64,000 nucleotides of DNA, from NCBI RefSeq assembly GCF_019703305.1, contig NZ_AP024814.1, positions 868,001 to 932,000 on the forward strand. Direction: 5' to 3'. Shown one piece after another: positions 34,342 through 44,799 of the stretch (the first letter of the stretch is position 1; every line of letters begins with the position of its first letter). The position numbers were made by a program, and so were the translations under genes. The notes beneath the pieces were generated by a model. It saw nothing but the letters and a program-made list of their open reading frames with translations. It did not search any database and had not been told where the DNA came from. This stretch comes from Helicobacter sp. NHP19-003. GTDB lineage: Bacteria; Campylobacterota; Campylobacteria; Campylobacterales; Helicobacteraceae.

Positions 34342-34461
34342 GAGAAATTGAGAAATTGAGAAATTGAGAAATTGAGAAATTGAGAAATTGAGAAATTGAG
34401 AAATTGAGAAATTGAGAAATTGAGAAATTGAGAAATTGAGAAATTGAGAAATTGAGAAATT
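34342..34461. repeat. 8-bp tandem repeat, 15 perfect copies of GAGAAATT
   Basis: Fifteen uninterrupted copies (120 bases) of GAGAAATT (AATTTCTC on the minus strand) lie between the 5S rRNA end and the small membrane protein gene. Eight is not a multiple of three, and all three minus frames stay open through it (repeating ISQFLNFS), so each gain or loss of a unit shifts any frame crossing it and changes spacing by 8 bp. Such tracts slip readily in Helicobacter. Confidence 0.97.
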
Positions 34462-34493
34462 GTAGCGTAAAAAAAAAAATACTTTAAAAAAAT

Positions 34494-34610
34494 CCCCCGC
34501 ATCACCCTACTTTCCCACCCTTGCAAAGGGCAGTATCATCGGCGTAAGAGAGCTTGACTTCCAGGTTCGGGATGGGGCTGGGTATTTCCTCTCTACTAGG
34601 GACACGGGAA
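34494..34610 (-). rRNA. rrf: 5S ribosomal RNA
   Basis: On the minus strand the sequence runs TTCCCGTGTCCCTAGTAGAG ... ACCTGGAAGTCAAGC ... GGGTGGGAAAGTAGGGTGAT, the conserved 5S pattern with pairing 5' and 3' ends. It lies ~160 bases after the 23S gene. T-rich runs that could end transcription follow it. Boundaries are good to a few bases. Confidence 0.95.
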
Positions 34611-34769
34611 AAAGCGAAGCTTTTTGCAAAGCTTGTTAAAGCTCCCCATAAAAACACCATTCTAGCATTTTTATGTGAAAGAAGGCAACGCTTTAAATCA
34701 ATAGTCTATGTGCGGTTTTCTACAAAGCTCTCATTACACTCAATAAGGCAGTGAAGCTCTCTAAAGCAA

Positions 34770-37655
<2,886 letters not shown>

Positions 37656-37743
37656 GCCACTCTAACATATCCGCTAGAGCGTTGCATAAGAGCCACACCG
37701 CCTTATTGAGTATAATTCTTTTGGCTTTGTAGTTTTTACCTTT

Positions 37744-37772
37744 AACATAGGCTATTGACAATAATAAGTCAA
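37744..37772 (-). promoter_or_regulatory. Promoter of the 23S-5S unit
   Basis: On the minus strand TTGACT (37767-37772) and TATGTT (37744-37749) stand 17 bases apart, ~90 bases before the 23S start, which is a good sigma-70 promoter. The rest of 37656-37960 holds the 23S leader and A/T-rich sequence with no gene that I can see. Confidence 0.6.
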
Positions 37773-37960
37773 ACAACACGCTCCAAATCCGCTTTTTTGA
37801 GAAAAAGTTTAACCTCTTTCTTCGCAAGCTTTCTTAGAAGCAAAACGCAATATTACACATTTTAAGCTTAAGGGGGCTTAAGGGGGGAGAAGTGGGAAAT
37901 TTGGAGAATAGGATTAAAAAAGCCCGGCACTTAGGATTTGAAAGCCCATGCACAAACGCC

Positions 37961-39703
37961 CTAAAACTGCTTTTTATGCGCGTCTTCTAAAATGCTGTGG
38001 GCAATGCCGCTCACATTTTGGCTAATGGAAGAAGAAGTTTGTGCGATCTTGGCATTTTCTTTTGTGGCCTGTTCCAGAGAATCCATGGTCTGGTTGATCT
38101 GTGTGATGCTCTTTGTTTGCTCGTGTATAGAACTGGCCATATCGTTGATGCTCTGCACTAAGACATTTGTATTGCTTTCAATCTCACCCAAGCTTTTTTG
38201 GGTGCTCTCAGCCAACTTGCGGACTTCATCTGCCACCACAGCAAAGCCCCGTCCATGCTCGCCCGCTCTGGCGGCTTCAATGGCGGCGTTGAGTGCCAAT
38301 AAATTGATTTGATCGGCGATGTCCTTAATGATACCCGTAACGCTCTTAATGTCTGCGGATTGTTTAATGACCTCTTGGGTCTTCACACTCACAGTTTGCA
38401 CGGAGGTTGTGATCTCTTCTAGCGCGCTTGCTGTTTGTTGCAGTGAAATGCCTTGTTTGGCCGAAGAACTTTGCATGTGTGCGATGGCGGCGTTTAAATC
38501 CGTCATTTCTTTATCCAGTGCATTGGCAAAATCCAGCGAAGACATGAGCATTTTTTTGATCTCTGCCACGACCGCATTGATGGAAGTTTCTATATCGCCT
38601 GTGGCTTGGGGGATGGCTTCTTGAAAGTCTAGGGCTTTGTAAGAGGATAAAAGCCTTTCAATGACATTTAAATCTGTGCCTATTTTCTTTTGCAAAATGC
38701 CAAGCGTGGTGTTGAGCACACTTTTTAGCTCAATGAGTTGCGGGCTGGCTGGCTCGCTTGCCACACTTGCTTGCAAGTCGCCTTTTTCAATTTGCTTAGA
38801 AACCGCCGTAAGCTCATTGACGGCTTGTTTGTCGCGCTGTATGAAGTCTTTGGCTTTTTGGATATTGGCGTTGATTTGTGCCGCCATTTGGCCTAGTTCG
38901 TCTTTGGTGTTGGTGTTGATGGTCGGTGTGGTTGCGCTCTCGTGGTTGATGAAGGCAAAGAAACCCCCTAAGCCATCTTGAAGAGAGCGGATGGCGGAGG
39001 TGATATTTTTATAAAAAATCCAATACAAGGGAATGATGATAAAGACAATCAAGGCGATGCAGATCAGGGAGTATGAATAAAATTTCTTGGAGAGTTCTAT
39101 TTCAACTTGATCAACCACTTTCTTGGTTTTGGCATTAACATTGTCGATATACACGCCTGTGGCGATCCACAAGCCTTGTTGCCCCGGGATGGCTTGCGCA
39201 TAGGCGATTTTTTCCATGCTGACTAAGCGGCCATCGGAAAGGGGTTTGTCAAAGGGGTAGTTGGCAAACCCTCCCCCACTCATCGCCGCCTTGTAGAGGT
39301 CTTGTACGATGTATTTGCCATTTTTGTCTTGAAAATTCTTGATGTTCACGCCGATGAATTTTTCATGGATATGGAACACCCCAACATAGTTGTCATGCAC
39401 GATAAAATAGCCCGATTTGTCCTCCTCGTATCTAAAACCCTGCAAGGCAGTTTTAATGATCTGCTGCTTTTCTTTGGGGTCTGTTACCCCCTTTAGCAAA
39501 TTGCCTAAAGTGTGCGCCAGCGCATCTGTGGGCAATTTGATGCGCTCTTTGACACCCTCCATAAAATTCTGCGTGAAAATGTCCTCGGCGTGCTTGATTT
39601 GTGCTTTATTGCTTTGCCAAAACAAAAACAACATGGTGCAAAAGACTAGGGCATTCACCAACAAAAGATATAAGATTTTTGGACCAATATTAAATGTTCT
39701 CAT
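37961..39703 (-). CDS. Methyl-accepting chemotaxis protein with single Cache sensor
   Basis: 580 residues from ATG 39703, with AGAAAGG upstream; the open frame extends 11 codons more. Layout: helix (~9-29), sCache_2-type domain ([41 protein letters not shown]), second helix, linker and signalling coiled coil with tip [21 protein letters not shown]. It differs clearly from the clpB-linked pair in the linker and Cache loops. It stands alone between the rRNA unit and the array of unknown genes. Confidence 0.93.
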   Translation of the reverse strand: MRTFNIGPKILYLLLVNALVFCTMLFLFWQSNKAQIKHAEDIFTQNFMEGVKERIKLPTDALAHTLGNLLKGVTDPKEKQQIIKTALQGFRYEEDKSGYFIVHDNYVGVFHIHEKFIGVNIKNFQDKNGKYIVQDLYKAAMSGGGFANYPFDKPLSDGRLVSMEKIAYAQAIPGQQGLWIATGVYIDNVNAKTKKVVDQVEIELSKKFYSYSLICIALIVFIIIPLYWIFYKNITSAIRSLQDGLGGFFAFINHESATTPTINTNTKDELGQMAAQINANIQKAKDFIQRDKQAVNELTAVSKQIEKGDLQASVASEPASPQLIELKSVLNTTLGILQKKIGTDLNVIERLLSSYKALDFQEAIPQATGDIETSINAVVAEIKKMLMSSLDFANALDKEMTDLNAAIAHMQSSSAKQGISLQQTASALEEITTSVQTVSVKTQEVIKQSADIKSVTGIIKDIADQINLLALNAAIEAARAGEHGRGFAVVADEVRKLAESTQKSLGEIESNTNVLVQSINDMASSIHEQTKSITQINQTMDSLEQATKENAKIAQTSSSISQNVSGIAHSILEDAHKKQF

Positions 39704-39902
39704 ACAATAACCTTTCTCATCTGTCAATGATAACACTCCAAGCAGGATAAATTAGCAGTGGATTAAAATTAAGTTAAGCAAAAAACTATCCTAGTTACTT
39801 TTTTTTTACGCAAAGGAGAGTCAAAAATGGGCGAAAGTGGCTAGAGTGGTGGCATATTTGGAAAAAATTAGTTTAATGGGATAGGTTCGACAAGGGGAAA
39901 AA

Positions 39903-40067
39903 ATGCACTATATCCTGATTTGGTTGTGCGTGGAAGTGGGGTTATTCTTGGCAATCGTAGCGATCCATGTGGTTTTTTCGATTGTTAAGCCATGTTCACC
40001 GCCATCACAGAAAACAAACCTAAACCCCAGCCTAAATCCCCTGATGGCAAAGTTACACTCCAAGATT
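39903..40067 (+). CDS. Possible small single-helix membrane protein
   Basis: A 54-residue ORF with AAGGGG six bases before its ATG. It has one hydrophobic helix (ILIWLCVEVGLFLAIVAIHV) and a polar Pro/Ser/Asn-rich tail. It overlaps the start of the next ORF in another frame. The RBS is better than that of the next gene, so it may be the first real gene of the array. Confidence 0.4.
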
Positions 40068-40693
40068 TAGAAGAATCGATCGCCAACGATTTGGCAGATG
40101 CCAAGCAAGCATCACATAACACAGAGGCAAACACCCAAGCAACAGAGAGAAATACAACAAAGACAAATACCGATACACAAGACACACAAGAATCCCCACA
40201 AACTACACAAACCATCCCTAACCCCTCAACAAAAGAAACCCCTATGCAAGAAGCTTCCAACAATATGGGATTTTATGCATTAAAGTACTATCTGATCATG
40301 CAAGGCAGAGGCGATTTAGCAAAGTGGGCACCCGAACAAGCTTACCGCAATTTTGGCTGGCTTGTTTTAGAAGGGTTATTCCAACACGATCGTTTTGCTT
40401 GGGATGCAATCGCTGATGAAGTGTTTTATGATCCAAAAAGGAGCGAAACACACTACTTTTTTGCAGAGATTTATGCTGAGAGGAGAGCCGACCAACCCTG
40501 CTTTGGTTTTAATCATCTATTCGAAATCCAAAACTTCCTGTTGGATGTGTGCACCCCTTTTGCAGCTTACGATCCCTATTATTTGGAGTGTATGCGTAGT
40601 GCCACAAAAGACCTTGCGGGGCTCAAGGAAGAGGAGAGGTTGGAGCTTTGCAAGGCGAACACCCCGAGGACTATGCGGCACTTCAAGCCTTAG
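39992..40693 (+). CDS. Array protein 1, linker and B domain (unknown function)
   Basis: A 233-residue ORF. The first ~90 residues are low-complexity (Thr, Gln, Asn, Pro, Lys), then a folded B domain begins at MGFYALKYYLIM and runs through FGWLVLEGLFQ, ETHYFFAEIYAERRA and FEIQNFLLDVCTPFAAYDP. The same domain recurs in the ORF at 41.4 kb (MGFYDLKAYLII, EAHYFFAGICTERQRA). No family recognised. The stop appears to be due to a frameshift at ~40640, because the homologous sequence goes on in the next frame. Confidence 0.6.
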   Translation: MFTAITENKPKPQPKSPDGKVTLQDLEESIANDLADAKQASHNTEANTQATERNTTKTNTDTQDTQESPQTTQTIPNPSTKETPMQEASNNMGFYALKYYLIMQGRGDLAKWAPEQAYRNFGWLVLEGLFQHDRFAWDAIADEVFYDPKRSETHYFFAEIYAERRADQPCFGFNHLFEIQNFLLDVCTPFAAYDPYYLECMRSATKDLAGLKEEERLELCKANTPRTMRHFKP

Positions 40694-41211
40694 AACAATG
40701 GAAGTCTCATTTCCGCTATGTTTTGTCATGCCATGTGAGCCATGACACCTGGGTAAAAATACACAAAAGTGTCTTTGCCACTTCCCCCAAATGTGTTGCC
40801 CAAGCCCTTGAACAATACCGACAAGGCGATGTCTACATTTTCCAAACCACCTACACATGTCCGCATGATTTGCCCAAGTTTAACCCTGACATTTTGCGCG
40901 CTGTCTTATTGAAAAACCTACACCTATGGCAATACAACCTAGACGAAGCGATGGGCAACTCAGCCCCGCCCCTAGAAAAATCTCCTCTCAAGCGTGAAAT
41001 ACGCCGACAACTCGCAAAACTTTGTTTTGCACAGCATTACGGTTTGATCACACCCGAGTATATCGAACATTTTAAACTCCACGACCCCGAAGACTCCGAG
41101 GCGATTAGGGCGGTTGCTAAACAATATATTGACAGCAATCCACCTAGTTTCAAAGGAAAAATTAAAATCCCTGAAGAGGATGAATATTTTGCTCTAAGGC
41201 GTTTTTTGTAG
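40648..41211 (+). CDS. Array protein 1, C domain (probably continuation by frameshift)
   Basis: A 187-residue ORF that overlaps the previous one and starts only at a TTG without RBS. It includes ALEQYRQGDVYIFQTTY, NPDILRAVLLKNLHLWQ and REIRRQLAKLCFAQHYGLITPE, which are matched by a C-terminal fragment after the second B domain (ALEKYRQGK, RPILRKTLTQALKLWQ, KARKQLAKICLKKFYGVLP). I infer that B and C belong to one ancestral protein split here by a single-base change. Confidence 0.55.
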   Translation: MQGEHPEDYAALQALEQWKSHFRYVLSCHVSHDTWVKIHKSVFATSPKCVAQALEQYRQGDVYIFQTTYTCPHDLPKFNPDILRAVLLKNLHLWQYNLDEAMGNSAPPLEKSPLKREIRRQLAKLCFAQHYGLITPEYIEHFKLHDPEDSEAIRAVAKQYIDSNPPSFKGKIKIPEEDEYFALRRFL

Positions 41212-41231
41212 GGGGGCAAAAGCATCACTAC

Positions 41232-41441
41232 ATGGAGCAGGCTTTGTGGGTTTGGACTCATCAACGCTTATTAGAGATTTTTAACGGCTCTTTAGAGACA
41301 AGGCAAGCACGCGACCAGCTCTTATCCCGTCTAGACTCCGTGCAAGCCCAAGTGTTCACACAGGCTTTTTTGAAAATGTCAAGGATGGACAGACTTTGGC
41401 TTGGTGGTTTCTCATCTCTCATTTGTCCCTCCCGCTCATGA
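41232..41441 (+). pseudogene. Array protein 2, A domain (N-terminal part, frameshifted)
   Basis: Opens MEQALWVWTHQRLLEIFNGS and is homologous to the fragment at 42.9 kb (MEQVLAMWIFERLLAIFNGS). The frame is lost at a run of six Ts (41366-41371): with one more T it would continue as QAFFENVKDGQTLAWWFLIS into the following ORF, and copy 3 confirms that this is the homologous reading. A G6 run lies 15 bases before the ATG. It is either a decayed or a switchable gene. Confidence 0.55.
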
Positions 41442-42232
41442 TTTTGCGATACAATGGCCAGCCCATCATCGCCAAAAACCCTGATTTTAAACCTGCTGTG
41501 TTTTTAACAAAAAATGCACATCGCAACGACATTTTACGCATTTTATTCTTTTTTGGACGGGTGCTAGATGAAGAAAATATCCAAGAATTGCTCCAAGCTA
41601 ACAAAGATCAAATCCCCACCTACACCCCCACAAAGACAACAACCAACCCTACAGAAGATGAAGATAAGACCACAATCTCTATAAACCAAGAAAGTGCGCG
41701 AGAAATCCACGCTCATAAGGGAGTATTCATGGATCCGGCTAAAACACACATGGGCTTTTACGATCTCAAGGCGTATTTAATCATACACAAGGCAGGCTGT
41801 TTGTCTTGGATCGCCGAGTATGCCCTTAAAAACTTTGGATGGGTGTGCCTAAATGAAGTCCACCAAGCCCAAAGCGCACACATTGCGTGGGGGGACATCA
41901 CGGATGACCAAATTTATAGGGGTAAAGAAGCCCATTACTTCTTTGCGGGCATTTGCACTGAGAGGCAGAGGGCTCAAAACCCCATCAGTTTTAAAGACAA
42001 GGCAGAGGTCATCAGCTTTTTAGTGGAGTTGTTTAAGCCCTATGCCCTCCAAGACCCCAACCATGTCTATCATCTCAGCGAGGCCCACGACATTTTGCAA
42101 AGCGTTGAGATAGCCAACGAGCGTTTTGGGCGGCGTTTATATTTAGAGATTGTCAAAATATGGGGGGCGGAGTTTATTGCGACATTAGATGAGATTTTAC
42201 AAGAAGGTTTGTTTGGAACAGAACTCCCTTAA
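41396..42232 (+). CDS. Array protein 2, A-domain end, linker and B domain
   Basis: A 278-residue ORF whose frame opens at a TTG inside the A domain (AWWFLISHLSLPLMILRYNG), then a Thr/Asn/Asp/Glu-rich linker and a B domain (MGFYDLKAYLIIHK ... YFFAGICTERQ ... FLVELFKPYALQDPN). It ends at a stop before the expected C domain. As it has no RBS of its own, it is probably the middle of one gene that begins at 41232. Confidence 0.55.
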   Translation: MAWWFLISHLSLPLMILRYNGQPIIAKNPDFKPAVFLTKNAHRNDILRILFFFGRVLDEENIQELLQANKDQIPTYTPTKTTTNPTEDEDKTTISINQESAREIHAHKGVFMDPAKTHMGFYDLKAYLIIHKAGCLSWIAEYALKNFGWVCLNEVHQAQSAHIAWGDITDDQIYRGKEAHYFFAGICTERQRAQNPISFKDKAEVISFLVELFKPYALQDPNHVYHLSEAHDILQSVEIANERFGRRLYLEIVKIWGAEFIATLDEILQEGLFGTELP

Positions 42233-42617
42233 AAGACTTGCCCTTTTTGCCTAAAGAAGCCTCTCTAGCTTTAGAGAAATACCGCCAAGGCAAGGCGCCT
42301 ATGTTTTTAACGAAACATACGAAACCCCTAAAAATTTGCCCCCCTTTAACCGCCCAATCTTACGCAAGACTTTAACCCAAGCCTTAAAGCTGTGGCAAGG
42401 GAGTTTAGCCGGTGTGGCCGATCGGCTGGCGCGTCCTGAAAGAGAACCCGTTTTAAAACGCAAGGCACGCAAACAACTCGCCAAAATTTGCCTAAAAAAA
42501 TTTTATGGGGTGTTGCCCCTTGAGCGTTTTGCAGAATTTAGACTAGACCAGCCCCTCAAAAACAGATCTTTAGAAGCGTACAGATTCATGTGTCAAGGGC
42601 TAGAAACATCAAGATAA
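42233..42617 (+). pseudogene. Array protein 2, C-domain remnant with frameshifts
   Basis: In two frames the sequence reads LPKEASLALEKYRQGK and then AYVFNETYETPKNLPPFNRP, RKTLTQALKLWQG and ARKQLAKICLKKFYGVLPLE, matching the C domain of array protein 1. At least two frameshifts separate it from the B domain upstream, so this copy is broken. Confidence 0.6.
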
Positions 42618-42639
42618 AATCTATAAAATTCTATAAAAT

Positions 42640-42870
42640 ACTATAAGTTTTTTATAGGTTTATTCTTGCCACAAAAGCCCGAAATTTTGCTAAAAAATAG
42701 GCGTTGTCTTTAGTAGGTAGAGTTCCTACCGAATTAACGCCTACGGACATGCGAAAAGCCAAACACTCGAAAACCAAGAGTGTGGCAGGCATGGTTGAAC
42801 TAGGAATACAGCAGAAATTCTAGCTTTGTAGAATTTTACAAAGTTTTATAGGATTTTATAGGTCTGTAAG
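42640..42870 (+). mobile_element. Second IS200/IS605 (TnpB C-terminal) scar with strong hairpins
   Basis: One frame reads INAYGHAKSQTLENQECG and, after a stop, TRNTAEILA, the usual ending of IS605-type TnpB proteins. The DNA folds well: AGGCGTT with AACGCCT around GTAGG with CCTAC (~42700-42745), ACACTC with GAGTGT (~42765-42785), and AAATTCTA-GCTTTG-TAGAATTT (~42817-42838). Copies of a TTTTATAGG sequence flank the unit. No transposase ORF remains. Confidence 0.55.
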
Positions 42871-42890
42871 AACGGCAGAAACACTACTAC

Positions 42891-43225
42891 ATGGAGCAAG
42901 TCTTGGCCATGTGGATATTTGAGCGGTTGCTGGCGATTTTTAACGGCTCTATAGAAAGTCGGGGCATCGAAGAAGAGTTATTGGCCGTTTAAGCCTGAAG
43001 CAAGCTGAGGATTTCACAAAGGCTTTTGGCAACAAGCCTCTTAAGAGCCTACAAGATTCTGTTTTATGGACCCTCATCTCCCATTTGCACTTGCCCCTTA
43101 GCGTGTTTAAAGAACAAAATCATTTAATGCCTTTGCGCTTTGATTTGGTGGACTTCGCGGGGTTCAAATGCGTCATCACCCAAAGTACGCTAAGAAGTGG
43201 CCGGGTGCGTAAGTTAGAGCTTTAG
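42891..43225 (+). pseudogene. Array protein 3, A-domain remnant
   Basis: Starts MEQVLAMWIFERLLAIFNGS and stops after 33 codons. In the next frame it goes on as LSLKQAEDFTKAFGNKPL, then SVLWTLISHLHLPLSVF, to a stop at 43225. This aligns with the A domain of copy 2. No B or C domain follows; the end overlaps putP by four bases. Confidence 0.6.
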
Positions 43226-44700
43226 CCCCCTTTTTTGACCTCTTGCATCACCAAATCAAAAGCATCCTTAGTCCCCGGGCGCACCGAGCTTAAAAGACTT
43301 AAAAATACAATTGCCAAAGAGCTGGCTAAAAAGCCGGGCACGATTTCGTAAATGTCTAAAAAACCCTTGCCGAATTTATCGTATAAAATCACAGTACTTG
43401 CCCCAAAAACCATCCCCCCAATTGCCCCAAGCCTTGTCATGCGCGCCCAAAACAGGGAGAACAAAATCACCGTGCCAAAGCTCGCCCCAAAGCCCGCCCA
43501 CGCATAGGACACGATTTTAAGCACGCTGGCATCGCGGTCGGTGGAGATAAAAAAGGCAATGAGTGCCACCGCCAACACCGAAGCCCGACTCACCACCATC
43601 ACCGTTTTTACCGGGGCTTCTTTATTGAAAATCTTAGAGTAAAAGTCTTCAGCAATGGTTGAGGAACTGACCAAGAGTTGTGAGCTAGCAGTACTCATCA
43701 CGGCGGCTAAAATTGCGCTCAAAAGCACTCCACCGATCCACGGGTTAAACAAGGTCGCGCTCATGTGGATGAATATCTTTTCAGGGTCGGCTAGGCTTAA
43801 GTGAAACTTCGCCACATACGCCACGCCGAGCAACCCAATCAAACAAGAGCCGGCCAGACTAATTGCCATCCATGCAATGCCCACACTTGTGGCTTGGGGG
43901 ATTTCTTTAATGGAGCGGATGGACATGAAGCGTACCAAAATATGCGGTTGTCCGAAGTAGCCAAGCCCCCACGCCAAGCTAGAGATCACCGCCACAATAG
44001 AGCTGCCCTCAAAAAATGTCAAGTTGCTAGGCTTGATTTGGGCGATGAGGCTAAAACTCTCTTGAAACCCGCCCAAGTGGTAAAGCATCATACAAGGCAC
44101 CGCCACCAACGCCCCCATCATCAACAGCCCTTGGATTAAATCCGTCCAACACACCGCCTTATACCCGCCCAAAAAGGTGTAGGTAACAATGATGAGAGTC
44201 CCCGTGATGAGCGCGTGGTTGTACTTCACCCCAAAGGTCGCTTCAAAGAGCTTTGCCCCGCTCACGAGCCCTGAAGACACATAAAATGTAAAGAAAATCA
44301 AGATCACCACGGCTGAGATCAAACGCAAAATGTGCTTGTCATCGCTGAAGCGGGTTTCAAAGTAATCGGGGATGGTGATCGAATTGTCGATCACGCTGGT
44401 GTACACCCGCAAGCGTTTTGCCACCAACATCCAGTTGATGGTTGCTCCAATGGTTAAACCGATGGCGATGTGGGTGTTGATGAGCCCGCCCACATACAAT
44501 GCCCCGGGCAAGCCCATTAAAAGCCACCCACTCATATCGCTGGCCCCGGCACTCAAAGCACTCACCACAGGACCCATCGAGCGATCTCCCAAGAAATAAT
44601 CCTCTGTGGTCTCGTTGTTTTTATAAAAATAAAACCCAATGGCGAGCATCAATAACGAGTAAAGAACGAAAACAATCACAATTTGGTAACTGATCTGCAT
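43222..44700 (-). CDS. putP: Sodium/proline symporter PutP
   Basis: A 492-residue sodium/solute symporter with ~13 helices. Family segments include [32 protein letters not shown] (sodium site region), [14 protein letters not shown] and [18 protein letters not shown]. It imports L-proline, a major energy source for gastric Helicobacter. An AAGGAG site precedes the ATG. It lies behind putA on the same strand with a 99-base gap. Confidence 0.96.
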   Translation of the reverse strand: MQISYQIVIVFVLYSLLMLAIGFYFYKNNETTEDYFLGDRSMGPVVSALSAGASDMSGWLLMGLPGALYVGGLINTHIAIGLTIGATINWMLVAKRLRVYTSVIDNSITIPDYFETRFSDDKHILRLISAVVILIFFTFYVSSGLVSGAKLFEATFGVKYNHALITGTLIIVTYTFLGGYKAVCWTDLIQGLLMMGALVAVPCMMLYHLGGFQESFSLIAQIKPSNLTFFEGSSIVAVISSLAWGLGYFGQPHILVRFMSIRSIKEIPQATSVGIAWMAISLAGSCLIGLLGVAYVAKFHLSLADPEKIFIHMSATLFNPWIGGVLLSAILAAVMSTASSQLLVSSSTIAEDFYSKIFNKEAPVKTVMVVSRASVLAVALIAFFISTDRDASVLKIVSYAWAGFGASFGTVILFSLFWARMTRLGAIGGMVFGASTVILYDKFGKGFLDIYEIVPGFLASSLAIVFLSLLSSVRPGTKDAFDLVMQEVKKGG

Positions 44701-44799
44701 GGATCTCCTTGATTTTTTTAAGTCCTTGCATTTAAACTACCATAAAAACAACAAAAGTCAAAACCACAACCGCTAAATCCCCTCCAAAAATCATGGCCT

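Noticed and set aside
34342-34461. Repeat tract considered as a CRISPR array
   Set aside because: Units are 8 bp, directly joined, without spacers; no cas genes are in the window.
34245-34526. 93-residue minus-strand ORF through the 8-bp repeat
   Set aside because: It begins inside 5S rRNA and consists mostly of the translated repeat, which is open in every frame; no RBS. Not counted as a gene.
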